From contig CM043966.1 of the NCBI GenBank assembly GCA_014529385.2, positions 97,522,087 to 97,586,086 of the forward strand: a stretch of DNA of 64,000 nucleotides, written 5' to 3'. Under the pieces are notes generated by a model. It saw only the letters and a list, made by a program, of their open reading frames with translations. It was not told where the DNA came from and ran no database searches. Numbering within the stretch: position 1 is the stretch's first letter; every line of letters begins with the position of its first letter. Below are positions 1 to 10,398 of this stretch, in pieces. This DNA comes from Adiantum capillus-veneris (taxonomy: Eukaryota > Streptophyta > Polypodiopsida > Polypodiales > Pteridaceae). The translations under genes and the position numbers were made by a program.

Positions 1-1167
1 TTGTGTGCAAGCAATGTTTTGCTTGTGGGTAGTGTCAAGAGTTGAAGGTGAACTCTAGTGGATACCCTGGGCTATAGTGAGGCATTGTGTTGTGTGCTGG
101 GTGTGTTCCCCTTTCCCCTTCTCCAACGTCAAGTGAGATCCTTTGCTTTTGAGCCAATTTTTTTGATTCCTTGGAATTTTGGTGGTCCTGTTGGTATTGC
201 TTTTCCTTTTGTTCCAAGGAAAGCTTGTTGCTTTGCACTATGCCCTCCTGCACATGTCTGGACATCTTCTCTTTTTCATACTTTTCTTTATATTTTTTCT
301 AGCTCACTATTGACATGCTCTAGTCCCTTTGATGGAGGTCTTCTACTAACATAGTGTTGGTTGCAACCAACTCCTTGTTCTCATTATTTGTCTTGTCCAC
401 CTCCTCTTCTATGCTGACCATCACTAAGATGAGATCTGTGTTGTTTTCTTCTTCTCTCTCATACTTGAGAGTTATTTGTATGATCTCTTTTTTAAAATCC
501 TCAGCTAGCTTGCAGATCAAAGCTACTTTGGCCATACTATACATTGATCCGTTGTGATGATCGTCCCTTGATCAACATCTGGTGTCGTCTTGGTGGTGGT
601 TTTAGGGGTGGACTCCTTGCTTTGGATTTTCTTGATAAGCGTGATTTTTGATGGAGCGGAAGTCTCGATCCTTGCTCTGTCTTGTCTTCTTGTGGAGTCT
701 CCTTAAGAGAATTTCTAGGCAAGGATTTTAGTCTTGCTCTCTGGTGTTTTCTAACATTTCTTGTAGCTTTTGGACTTCACGGATTATCTATTGTTTTGGA
801 GCTTTTGACAAAGTTTGTAAACCAATTGTCCTAAGGTTTTCTTGCATTTTTAGCAAGCCTTTACGCTGGTTTACTCCATCTTGTAGATGTTCTTTATTCT
901 TTGAGTCCTATTTTTGACCAATGGTCATGGGATTTTCTTGCGTTTTGCAAGCCCTCTAATTGAACCTCGTCACTTGTTGTCTGCTCTGGATTTTTTTGCT
1001 ATTGGCTGGGTTATTTTAGGAAAGAAAACGGAAATTCTATCGTAGCATGAGTCTCTTCTTGGTTGTAGGTTACTGCTAGCAAATCCTAGATAGTCCTCTT
1101 GACCTGTTCTTCCTCGTTGAGTGACCCATAAGGATCTTTCTTCTTCATGCTTTCTAGGTGGTGGAAG
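1..1167 (-). pseudogene. Degenerate minus-strand coding-like segment, part 3 of a sequence split by two LTR elements
   Basis: No known domain is recognised. On the minus strand there are consecutive open stretches at 970-1185, 537-722, 320-544 and 35-265, broken by stops and frame changes. They are rich in Glu, Lys, Gln and Arg; the 320-544 stretch reads like a helical or coiled-coil protein. The segment ends exactly where element 1 begins. Its continuation on the other side of that element is 10,399-11,231, of similar composition. The alternative is random open frames in A/G-rich DNA. That it is coding at all is an inference. Confidence 0.3.
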
Positions 1168-1172
1168 CTTGC
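1168..1172. repeat. Target-site duplication, left copy (element 1)
   Basis: CTTGC lies immediately before the TG that opens the 5' LTR. The same five bases follow the CA that ends the 3' LTR at 10,394-10,398. A perfect 5-bp duplication is what LTR-retrotransposon integrase makes. Confidence 0.9.
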
Positions 1173-1372
1173 TGTTAACCCTCACGGCTCACGGACACCA
1201 TATTACCTACGATGGACGTTGTATTATTTACTTGGTAGAGTCAGGTACCGGGCTTGTCGGTCCAATAGGAAAAGGGTAAGAGTGATCGCCGATGAGTGGC
1301 ACACTCTAACTGAAACATTCAAGGGATTAGTTGGCTAAGCATGGGCGCCCAAGTGTGAATGGGGTGAGCTCA

Positions 1373-1380
1373 TATAAAAG
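1373..1380 (+). promoter_or_regulatory. TATA box in the 5' LTR of element 1
   Basis: TATAAAAG is preserved in both LTRs (also at 9,986-9,993), about 200 bp into the LTR and about 110 bp upstream of the (GA)n tract. The position fits the U3 promoter of the element. Confidence 0.6.
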
Positions 1381-1482
1381 TCAACTAAACCTAAAATTCA
1401 TTCATTCTCTCATTTGTGCAATTGAAGAGTGCTCTTGCTCCATCTCCATCTTCTTCTTCTTCATCTCCTTGTGTGTGTGTAT

Positions 1483-1486
<4 letters not shown>

Positions 1487-1551
<65 letters not shown>
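1487..1551. repeat. (GA)n microsatellite inside the 5' LTR of element 1
   Basis: This is an uninterrupted 65-bp GA run just downstream of a GT-rich stretch. The 3' LTR has the same tract at about 53 bp (10,102-10,154), so it belongs to the LTR and changed length after insertion. Confidence 0.95.
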
Positions 1552-1552
<1 letters not shown>

Positions 1553-1783
1553 ATTGCGGCGGCATGAAGACGGTGAGGCGGTTGAGCGAGGCGTAGCAGC
1601 GTCTCCTTATTCTTCACGGCGAGGAATCCTCCACGAAGCAAGCGTAGAGCGGTGAGTGACACACCAAAGCCGTCTTTGATCTTGCTAGTTTAGGCTTGTT
1701 GTGTACTTGGAGCCATTTGTGGCTCGCACACAGTGTATCGGCAAGTTCCTTGCATTGACACGTGCGACATACGTGCACATTTT

Positions 1784-1801
1784 TGGCGCCGCTGCTGGGG
1801 A
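1784..1801 (+). other. Primer-binding site of element 1 (tRNA-Asp type)
   Basis: TGGCGCCGCTGCTGGGGA starts 5 nt after the LTR. It differs at two positions from the complement of the 3' end of plant tRNA-Asp(GTC), the primer used by Athila-type elements. It would prime minus-strand cDNA. Confidence 0.8.
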
Positions 1802-2585
1802 ATTCCATACATTAAGCTCGAGTAGCACTCTGTGCTTCTCCGTGGTGCAATTTCCATTGTAGGAAAGGTAGGGAAGGAGTGTGTGTGTGTTGAGAAGAGG
1901 AATTTGGTGTTATACTGTGTGTTTTTTTTGTTAATGGAGTTTTCAAAGGTACTGTGTTTATTCTCTGTGTATTAAGGTTGTTAGTTTTCTTTGTTAATTG
2001 GAGTTTTCAAAGGTACTGTGTTTATTCTCTGTGTATTAAGGTAGTTAGTTTTCTGTGTACAGTAAGTAGGAAGTAGATCTGTGAGATTTAATAGAGTGTG
2101 TTAGTGTGTTACAGTAGGTGTATTAATTAGAAGTAGGTAGATAAAGTGTGTGTGTGTGTGTGTGTGTGTGCACTTGCGTAGGCCGCGACGACCTTATCCT
2201 TTTAAAAAAAAAATTAATTAAATTTTTTTTAATTTTTTTAAAGTTAGGACCGGGATCGGGAATATCTCCCAGACCCAAGCCCAAGCTCACGCTCAGGCCT
2301 ACCTCAGTTGCTTTTTAGAAAAAACGAATTTTAGCTTCACACATAGCTAAAAATCGATTTTTTGAGGACCAACAGAACTTTAGATGCCTAAAAATTGTGT
2401 TGTAAAGCACACAGCGACCCTCTAAGTGATACGCTCATTTCGAGCTATCACACACTTTAATAAAAAAAATCAAACATTAAAAAACATTAAAAATGTAAAA
2501 AACACGAGTGAAAATGGACGCTTAAAAAAGGTAAGCGGTTAACCTTCTAGGTTATTCGCCGACGTTTGTAGGGTGCCTAAGGCAC
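1802..2585 (+). other. 5' leader of element 1, non-coding, with short duplications
   Basis: No long frame is present. It holds a 63-bp tandem duplication (1,928-1,990 and 1,991-2,054), a (GT)n run at 2,146-2,170 and A/T-rich sequence. An 800-nt leader before gag is normal for plant gypsy elements and would carry packaging and dimerisation signals; none can be located by eye. Confidence 0.7.
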
Positions 2586-3626
2586 ATGCATCTGCGCTCT
2601 GGTCGTGTGCTAGAGACAAAGAAACTAGAGAGAATTTCGACTTACGCAAGTTCTCAATATCCACCTACTTTAGGTTTTGGACCCTCGGCGGGGACCCAAG
2701 GTAGTACAAACCAAGACCCGAACATAGCGGCTAGTGACTCTTCCTCTGACTACGACGTCATGGAGGGTTTCCCAATGCCTAATCCCGATAGCTCGAGCGA
2801 AGACATGCATGCCATGGGTCCTTGGTCCGGGCTGAGTGTGCTTAGCCGCCTGAAGGAAACCTTTAGTAGAGCCACTCGCTCCGAACATGGAGCTAATGAT
2901 GTAAATGAGGGGGCTGGGGAAGTAAATTCTCCATTCGTGACAAACGTAGAACCTATACCGTTAGAGAATGTGCACGTGAATACTTCATTCACTACACCTC
3001 CTGACTCTTCAGAGTTATTTCCCTCTGAGGTCATATTGCCCGATGGTAGGAGCCTTGCCGAAGTGCAAGAGGTTGAACAATATATCCTTACAGCGAGGGA
3101 AAAGGAAGTCGAGAGCTTACGCAAGGCGGAGCAACGAAGAGAGTTAAAAGCAAAAGCTCCTATGTCAATATCCTTGCTAAGAGAGCAATCAAGTTCTCCT
3201 GATTTAGCAACCGCTAAGGGCCAACCCCTAGAAAATAACATTGCATAGAGCTCAAAGGACACCCCTAGCACCTCAATCCTAGATGGAGTGTTCTTAAATG
3301 AGAACTGAGAGTACGAATTACAAACAAAGACTTTGACCGACCTATACACAGGTCACACCTATCACGTGGGTTGGTTAGATGTCCTACAATCCACAATAGA
3401 TGCTACTAGTGTGGAAGATCAACAACAAAGAGTTTGTGAGGTCATCCATAGGGTCATTGAGTTAGAGAGACAGAACAAGGGGATCAACATGCCTTCAACG
3501 GGTCTCATGAGATTCTTGGATACAGGGAAGGCTAAACAACCGACCTTATCGCAAATGGAGACTCTCTCGATAAGTCCGATGGATCCCCCATATGTTGTTT
3601 CGCAAGGGGTCTCAGCAGCAATCTGA
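2586..3626 (+). pseudogene. gag: gag, N-terminal part (element 1), interrupted
   Basis: The ATG at 2,586 opens a 220-codon frame beginning MHLRSGRVLE, a start typical of plant gypsy Gag proteins. After a TAG at 3,246-3,248 the same frame resumes at 3,333-3,626. The product is acidic and Ser/Glu-rich, with a Lys/Glu-rich helical stretch near residues 155-200. The frame is finally lost inside the 212-bp duplication starting at 3,531, where the first copy has a 1-nt indel. Gag would form the cytoplasmic virus-like particle. The stops make this copy inactive. Confidence 0.75.
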
Positions 3627-3955
3627 GCCCACAAGTGATAGCTTAACCTTTCCAAGTCTAGCTCATCTTTCCCTTGATGACACCACGGCTACCATGCCTA
3701 CCCCAATGATGGACATGCCGAGAAACATGCCGTGGACCTCACGCTAAACAACCGACCTTATCGCAAATGGAGACTCCCTTGGTAAGTCCGATGGATCTCC
3801 CATATGTTGTTTCGCAAGAGGTCTCAGTGCAATATGAGCCCACAAGTGATAGCTTCACCTTTCCAAGTCTAGCTCATCTTTCCCTTGATGAAACCACGGC
3901 TACCATGCCTACCCCAATGATGGACATGCCGAGAAACACGCCATGGACCTCATTT
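3531..3955 (+). repeat. 212-bp tandem duplication within gag of element 1
   Basis: Bases 3,531-3,742 are repeated at 3,743-3,955 with few substitutions. Both copies include the stretch around GACCTTATCGCAAATGGAG and end at the GTGGACCTCA / ATGGACCTCA region. The copies differ by one base of length, so only the second remains in the downstream gag frame. Confidence 0.9.
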
Positions 3956-5434
3956 GTTAGTAAAGCACCAATACATGGTAGCTCAATGCCTGCAACAGTA
4001 CCTACAAGTGTGTACCAATCGTATGCACCTATGGGTCATTGCACTCATGTAGTCCCTACCCCTCCCATTGTTTCAACTACCTATGCTCCACAGCCACAAT
4101 ACACAAGATCTTATTTCCATGGGACTATACCGGCTAGCATTAGCATGTCACATCCAATGTCTGATGTGCCTATGGCCACCCATATGAACTATGGACCACC
4201 ACATGGCACAACATCGTACCCCACGTGGAACCCAAGGGCTTCCTATGCTCCAAGCCTGATGCCAATACCTACTCCACATGTAGTCTCTGGAGCACCTCCA
4301 CCCATGGTGCCTGCTCACTTAGGTGACTTGGCAACATTTTCTCAAGCTATCGGTCGATCTATTGCTGAGAATATGCGTAACGCGCCTGATAGAGAGCCTA
4401 GAAGTAAGGCAGTACAAATAGCCAAGCTCACACAAAAATTTAGTGGAGATGTAGATGTGAGAAAGCATATCGAAATGTTTGAACAAATATGCAATTCTCT
4501 AGGAGAACACAATGACCTACATAAGAGCAATGCTTTAAGCCTAACCTTAAGTGGAAAGGCTGGGGATTGGTATAGAACCCTAAGGGTGGAAGAAAAAACG
4601 ATTTACCCTACTCTTAGGAGACTGTTCTTGAAAGAATACATACGAGAGGGAGTGCTTTGGGGTGTAGCCTCTCAGCTCTAGAAAGCCCAACGAGAGGAAG
4701 GAGAGTCAGTGAGAGACTTTATAAGTCGCTTGAAGCATTTGAATTCTCGTTGTATCCCAAATGAGCGCTTCAACAATAACCAATTTCTTGATAGATTCAT
4801 TAGGGGATTACGACATGAGGATATCTACAATGGCCTAGTCATTAGAGGTATCACCACTTAGGAAGGAGTCATCACCAATGCGATCCAATTGGAGGATAAT
4901 TTAATGATTCAAGGAGAAAGAGTGTCTATTGAGTCTAAATCTATTAGCTCACAAGCATCCGGGCATCAGCCAATGACCCTAAAGCCTATTGCTAAGGAGC
5001 CAAAGATATCTGAGATGACTTTAGCAGATCTCACCAAGGATATTTAAGAGAGTCTTAGAGACAATCGTGCTCCGTAGAACAATCATATGTATCCAAGAAG
5101 GGAGCAACAATGGTGCTCAATATGCTATGGACCGCATAGTACCATTGAATGCCCTACTTTTAGAGTAAAATTCAATGGGAACTGCAATGCCTGTGGGAGG
5201 TATGGTCATCAAGCTAAGGATTGCATATTATTTATGCGTGCGATGGCCAATAGACCAACCGTAGTATGGACAGACACACCTCGAGTACCTACATTAATGC
5301 CGGCCCCACCTCTTGAACAAACAGCACAACACATGGTCCCTAGGGTCCAAAATGTTGTTCAAACAATACCTTTACCACCTCTAGTGCTAGGACCTCAACC
5401 ACCACATCCGAGAATCATTTCTGTGAATCTGTGA
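3767..5434 (+). pseudogene. gag: gag core and first zinc knuckle (element 1)
   Basis: One reading frame, broken by stops at 4,679-4,681, near 4,859, near 5,045 and at 5,432, encodes a Pro/Met/Thr-rich linker. A retrotransposon-gag capsid domain follows at about 4,400-4,900, including AGDWYRTL, FLKEYIRE and, past the first stop, FISRLKHLNSRC and FIRGLRHEDIY. A CCHC knuckle lies at about 5,185-5,225 (CNACGRYGHQAKDC, spacing CX2CX4HX4C), preceded by a second Cys pair (CSICYGPH). The order capsid then nucleocapsid is that of Ty3/gypsy Gag. Four stops make it non-functional. Confidence 0.85.
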
Positions 5435-5579
5435 ATCAAGTGGGTTGTGAGTCATCTATTTCTTGTTTGGAAGGCTGTGAGGAAGATATAGATCCTAATA
5501 TTGCCTATGGGATGGATGTGCTTGAAGAAAGTCCACAATACTACATGGAGAATTATTGAGGACAAGTCAAACATGTCTA

Positions 5580-6225
5580 TCAAGTAGCTACTCTTGCGGA
5601 AAGAGTCCAAAATATCAATTACACTGCTAAGAGATCACCTCTTCAATGCCATGAGTGTGGAGGTCCACATCGTGTAGCCGAGTGTCCTATTAGGCTACAA
5701 AATAACGCCACACTAATGCAAACCAATCAAGCGAGCACGTATACAATGCCGATACTCAAGTGTAATCAATGTGGCATAGATCATTTGATTGCCCAATGTC
5801 CAAATAATCCAAATGCACCGAAGATCACGCCATTAAACTTGATTGAAGTTATCGAGGAGCCATCACCAAGTACACCCATGGTACCAGTAAACGTACTCAC
5901 ACGATTGATGCTCCAAAAAAAAAATTATATTCTTGAGGAAAGAGACATGGCATCAATTGCCCAATCTTAGAAAAAGAAGAAAACACGAAGAAAGAGATCG
6001 CAAAAAGCAGTGAAATCAGACCCCAGTTCAAAGACCAACATAGGGACTGGTGACGACCCCGTATATATGAACGAGGCTGAAGAAGATTCTGATTTAGGTG
6101 AAACCATGGAGACCAAAATGACCACTAACATAGACACCAACAAGGAAGATCTTCATGAGCCACAATGGCCAGGATCCAAAAAGAAGATAGGAACTTATCC
6201 AAACCCTATAGAGGAGATTGAGTGA
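5580..6225 (+). pseudogene. gag: gag C-terminus with two more zinc-knuckle-like motifs (element 1)
   Basis: This frame is shared with the protease ORF downstream. It has CHECGGPHRVAEC at about 5,650 and CNQCGIDHLIAQC at about 5,760, both CX2CX3HX4C, one residue shorter than the retroviral knuckle. Stops at 5,968-5,970 and 6,223-6,225 interrupt it. With the motif at 5,185 this Gag had three to four Cys/His boxes, more than most gypsy Gags. Nucleic-acid binding is inferred from the motif class. Confidence 0.65.
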
Positions 6226-8001
6226 GTCAAGCAATTAAGGAGTTTGGTAGAATATACCCAAAGGGATCTAGAACCAGCACCTAGGAAGATCCAGATTATA
6301 GACACGGTGTTCCCTACGCAACAACAACCTCACCAAGTCCATAGACCCTTGGACATACCTAGTTTCATCCAAGAAGAAAGTGACTTAAAGTCATGGGAAA
6401 GTGGGCGTACTCACTTCTTGATGGAAAGAATGTTTACAGAGGGACTACCTGATCCTATCAAAGAAATGGAGATCCCATCTTCCCCACGTCAAGGGACTGA
6501 ATTCCAAAAGGTGCCGTTAAACATTGCCAAATTGATGGATTTCATGTCTTCAGAAGTTAGAACCACCATCATGTCCAAACTATATAAAGACCCTGAGCTA
6601 GTCTCAGCTCTTCGAGCCTTCCTCAATGGAGAATTGAAGTTTGGGCTACCACAATTTGCACAGATGGATGGAGCTGGGGAGATGCCAATAGAGGAGGAAC
6701 ACTTAGATCCACAACCCAACCTAGATGAGAACCTTGTTATGGAAATACATGTTAACAAGTTGGGACAATACTTTGAGGGTGATGAACCCAATGCAACCAT
6801 ACCGATCACTACTAAGGGATTAACTGTGAAGGGAATCCTTGATGGTGGCACTGGGGTTAGCATTGTGACTAAAAATTGTTGGGAAACTATGGGAAGACCT
6901 CACCTTGCGACCACAACCATAGTAGTGAAGATGGCCAATGGGTCTATTGTTAAACCTATTGGGATGCTAGAAGATCTCAAGATCAAGAGCTTTGGACATA
7001 AAATAAGGATTACCTTCATTGTTATGGATTTCTCCAAACACACTATGGCATCGCAGATGATCTTAGGACGTCCTTTCATGAGAGAAGCAAAAATGGTGCA
7101 TGACTGGTCTAAAAACCATGTCTACCTGCAGTTCCAAGATTGTGTCATTCGAGTGGATCTTGTGATGGGTCGAGCACATGGTCTAGGAAACAGGTTCATA
7201 ATTGATCATAGATCTGACACCACAGTTCACTCGACCCCATTGCAGTATTGTTACACGTGTAAAGTGGACACTGATGTTGGGGAAGATTCTCCTTATATGG
7301 ATGTACTACCTGGGATGACTAAGTCGGACAATGTAGATTGGGTCCACCTAGCTGCAACCATAGACACTTGGGGAAATTGGGGGACGACCTGGGTAACACC
7401 TGAGGGCGAGGAAATTCCACCTCTCGTACCCTTAAATATGCTACAAGCAATGCATATAGCTTCTGACAGGACTCATCCTCATATAACAAAGAAGATATAC
7501 AAGTGGGTCCCTAAAGCCTCTTTACCGACCATAGCTAGTGCTAAAAATCAGAAGCCTTGTAAGAAATGTCCCACCCGCTCCAAGAAATGTAAGAAAATGT
7601 TGCGATGGATTCCTAAAAGACTATTGGAATCCCAAGGCTACTATCAAGGAAATGATCAAATTTGGGTGCCAAAACGTAGATTGTGTTCTTACTTGTCACC
7701 TGACCCATGTGAGCCCAATCCAGTAGCTCCAAAACGAATCAACGATTACGGAAAGAAAAAAATCACAGAATGCTATACATCCGCTCCCGAGCTAGTTTGG
7801 GTACCGAAGAAAGAACGATTTGTTCCACCTAGCTCAGGAAGGGGAGAGTCCCATGAAGCTTCTAGCTCCTCATGTAATGCATCCGTAGAGGTAAAAGCTT
7901 CTGCACAACCTCCACCTACAATAGTGGACCTCCATAAAGCTACAAAGGAATCCACACTTCCCAGTGTTCAAGAATCACCTGATGAACCACTTCAAGTTTG
8001 A
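6226..8001 (+). CDS. Retroviral-type aspartic protease frame with a WVPK-repeat tail (element 1)
   Basis: The frame is open from the stop at 6,223-6,225 to 8,001, about 590 codons. It has no ATG near its beginning, so it was read through from gag. At about residue 198 it has ILDGGTGVSIV, the active-site loop of plant gypsy proteases (D-G-G instead of D-S/T-G). The flanking KMANGSIVKPIG and MILGRPFM motifs close the fold by about residue 290. The last 290 residues are unlike any RT. They contain Cys/Lys-rich sequence (CKKCPTRSKKC) and four W-V/I-P-K motifs near 7,503, 7,606, 7,664 and 7,798. The protease would process Gag in the particle. The role of the tail is unknown. The absence of RT downstream is the key oddity. 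Confidence 0.8.
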   Translation, partial: VKQLRSLVEYTQRDLEPAPRKIQIIDTVFPTQQQPHQVHRPLDIPSFIQEESDLKSWESGRTHFLMERMFTEGLPDPIKEMEIPSSPRQGTEFQKVPLNIAKLMDFMSSEVRTTIMSKLYKDPELVSALRAFLNGELKFGLPQFAQMDGAGEMPIEEEHLDPQPNLDENLVMEIHVNKLGQYFEGDEPNATIPITTKGLTVKGILDGGTGVSIVTKNCWETMGRPHLATTTIVVKMANGSIVKPIGMLEDLKIKSFGHKIRITFIVMDFSKHTMASQMILGRPFMREAKMVHDWSKNHVYLQFQDCVIRVDLVMGRAHGLGNRFIIDHRSDTTVHSTPLQYCYTCKVDTDVGEDSPYMDVLPGMTKSDNVDWVHLAATIDTWGNWGTTWVTPEGEEIPPLVPLNMLQAMHIASDRTHPHITKKIYKWVPKASLPTIASAKNQKPCKKCPTRSKKCKKMLRWIPKRLLESQGYYQGNDQIWVPKRRLCSYLSPDPCEPNPVAPKRINDYGKKKITECYTSAPELVWVPKKERFVPPSSGRGESHEASSSSCNASVEVKASAQPPPTIVDLHKATKESTLPSVQESPDEPLQV

Positions 8002-9774
8002 TCATGGGAGAGTACCTTACCACCCTTGCAACTTGACGAGGCACCTAAGGTAAGAGAAAACTAATGGCAAAAATCCCCACCTATTACCAACTGGAATAAT
8101 TGGTTTCAAAGGGTGACAAGATCATTTCAAACGATATGATCTACCCAAGGAAGGGGGGAGTGTTTGCTGACAGTCATCATTCACTTGCTTCCCTCTCAAC
8201 CTTTCTCCTTGACCTGTCAATCTCCCAATCTTAGGGATGTATATATATAGCCTTATACTCACAAAAAAAATCAAAATAAAGAGCAAGAGCAATTAGCAAA
8301 CGAGTATGCACAATAAAAGTCAAAACATTGACCCAAACCTACACATTCACATCCGATACACTGAAACAGAAACCTATGTCATAAAAAACCTTTGATCCTC
8401 ATCACTTGAGTGATGGAGGGTAGGTAGGATTAGTACAATAGGAGTGTTTCTGTTTTAGAGTTGAGTGATTAGCAAAGTTCTTTCTTCCCACTGATGTGCC
8501 TCCTAGAGGTATTCTTTGTGTTTCCTAGTGTGTACATGAACGTGTTGCTGTTGTTAGGATTTGGACCTTCATGGAATCTTTATCTCGACTCACTCTGCAA
8601 ATCAAGTGCAATTATCAACGCAAACAGGTGTTTCTTGTCCATTATCATTGTCCCTTATCTTTTTGCATCCATGTTTGTCTGCTTTGATTGTGATTGGTAG
8701 CATAATATTCAGCACATTTTCTTAGTACCAAAAATTAAATTCAATGAATTTTTTGTCATAATCACTTGTCTAGATTTAAAAATCAAGCAGTCCGACTAAG
8801 CTAGTTTGACCAAGTTAGGTGGTGTTAGAGATCTTCTCTTAATACCATGGGAAATGCCTTCCTAATAATTAATGGTTACTTAGGTTCTTAATCCGATTTA
8901 GGTAGCATTGTGTGAAATGTACTAGGGCTTTCTAGTGGGCTTAGTCCCTATTGACCTTTAGCTTAAGTATTATAAAGGGAGTTTACTAGTGTGATGAGCC
9001 TGGGGAGGTGTATCAGTGTTATATGACCCCCCAAAGTTACAAAAATAAAATGCTGAAAATGAACAAACAAAAAATCAAAGTGCCACATTGTAAAATCTTA
9101 AGCTGGAAGAGAAATCTCAGCTTGATTGGGTACTTCACTCACATATATCGCCTATGGTACTAGAGCCCTAGAGGTTCCCAATGTGGGCGCTTTTCCTTGA
9201 AAAGCAAAAAACCCAAGGTATACAAAATAAGCACACACATCGAAATTGAATCACTGTGAAAGGACTTTGGGGGGTCAAAGAAAAAGTAATCAGTCAGGCG
9301 ATGATTTCATGAGAAATTCCTTTTATCGTAGCTTAACTACAAGGTCTTCTAGGTATAGCCTCTAGTTAGCCCTCGAACATGAAATAATTGGCTCTCGCGA
9401 TTAAACAACTTAATTGACCAGAGAAAATTAAGAAGCTTACCCATGGTATTAATAGTCGATCTCTAGTACCTTTCGACCGTTAAATTAGCGACCCCAGACT
9501 TGTTTAATTTTTACCTTTACATCTGTTTATGCATTTAATTATATTGAAATTTAATGTTTATTGTTGACAAATGGTTTAAAATTCTGTTACCAATCAATTT
9601 GTCTACCTAAAATTTCATATGCTTTTTAATTGCTTATGAGAATGCAATTACTGTGCCAATGTTGTTTGATTTTGCAGTGTGACTGCAGAAGGCTAAGGAC
9701 ATTCATCTCAAATTTTCTTCCATCTCAACGAAAAGCTTCAACTAAATAGCTTCCGAGGACAGAATCTACATCAC
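8002..9774 (+). other. 3' non-coding tail of element 1
   Basis: This is 1.8 kb without any frame that resembles RT, RNase H or integrase. It includes a TA-rich run at 8,238-8,248 and several A/T-rich stretches, and reads as untranslated. In an autonomous relative pol would occupy this place. Confidence 0.7.
8148..8160 (+). other. Internal polypurine tract (possible second PPT) of element 1
   Basis: AAGGAAGGGGGGAG follows the end of the protease frame by about 150 bp, 1.6 kb before the true PPT. It is immediately followed by TGTTTGC, so it looks like a PPT-LTR edge, but no LTR follows. It may be a central PPT or a relic of a former 3' end. Confidence 0.35.
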
Positions 9775-9783
9775 GAAGGGGGG
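9775..9783 (+). other. Polypurine tract of element 1
   Basis: GAAGGGGGG followed by CA sits directly before the 3' LTR, as expected for the plus-strand primer. Confidence 0.85.
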
Positions 9784-9785
9784 CA

Positions 9786-10099
9786 TGTTAACCCTCATGG
9801 CTCACGCACACCATATTACCTACGACGTACGTTGTATTATTTACTTGGTAGAGTCAGGTACCGGGCTTGTCGGTCCAATAGGAAAAGGGTAAGAGTGATC
9901 GCCGATGAGAGTCGCACTCTAACTGGAACATTCAAGGGATTAGTTGGCTAAGCATGGGCGCCCAAGTGTGAATGGGGTGAGCTCATATAAAAGTCAACTA
10001 AACCTAAAATTCACTCATTCTCTCATTTGTGCAATGGAAGAGTGCTCTTGCTCCATCTCCATCTTCTTCTTCTTCATCTCCTTCTGTGTGTGTATATGC

Positions 10100-10156
<57 letters not shown>

Positions 10157-10393
10157 CGATTGAGCATTGCAGCGGCACGACAACGGCAAGGCGGTTGAGG
10201 GCGGTGTAGTGACGTCTCCTTCCTCTTCGCGGGTGAGGAATCCTCCACGAAGTAAGCGTAGAGCGGTGAGTGACACACCAACGCCATCTTTGAGCTTGCT
10301 AGTTTAGGCTTGTTGTGTGCTTGGAGCCATTTGTGGCTCGCACACGGTGTATCGGCAAGTTCCTTGCATTGACACGTGCGACATAGGCGCACA
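9786..10393 (+). repeat. 3' LTR of element 1
   Basis: It begins TGTTAACC, ends GCACA and aligns with 1,173-1,779. It carries the TATA box at 9,986-9,993 and a (GA)n tract at 10,102-10,154. Confidence 0.93.
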
Positions 10394-10398
10394 CTTGC
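10394..10398. repeat. Target-site duplication, right copy (element 1)
   Basis: CTTGC follows the 3' LTR directly and equals 1,168-1,172. Confidence 0.9.

Larger units (their letters stand above)
1173..1779 (+). repeat. 5' LTR of element 1
   Basis: The sequence begins TGTTAACC and ends GCACA. It matches 9,786-10,393 almost throughout, with scattered substitutions and a different microsatellite length. It holds a TATA box and a downstream (GA)n tract, so U3, R and U5 appear in the usual order. Confidence 0.93.
1173..10393 (+). mobile_element. Element 1: complete but non-autonomous Ty3/gypsy-type LTR retrotransposon (gag-protease only)
   Basis: The element is 9.2 kb with 607/608-bp LTRs (TGTTAACC...GCACA), a tRNA-Asp-type primer-binding site, a purine tract before the 3' LTR and a perfect 5-bp target duplication. 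The only coding remains are gag with CCHC knuckles (2,586-5,970) and an aspartic-protease frame (6,244-8,001). In the 1.8 kb from there to the 3' LTR I find no reverse transcriptase, RNase H or integrase motif in any frame. The gag start, the protease style and the PBS resemble plant gypsy elements of the Athila/Tat type. Intact ends with no pol fit an element mobilised in trans, of the TR-GAG/LARD kind, rather than one that lost pol after insertion. Confidence 0.9.

Noticed and set aside
1331-1662. Open frames made of Arg-Glu or Ser-Leu repeats (also at 10,004-10,276, 12,038-12,241, 55,594-56,197, 56,872-57,343, 57,546-58,060 and 63,317-63,962)
   Set aside because: They are translations of GA/CT microsatellites without any conserved flank; no gene is supported.
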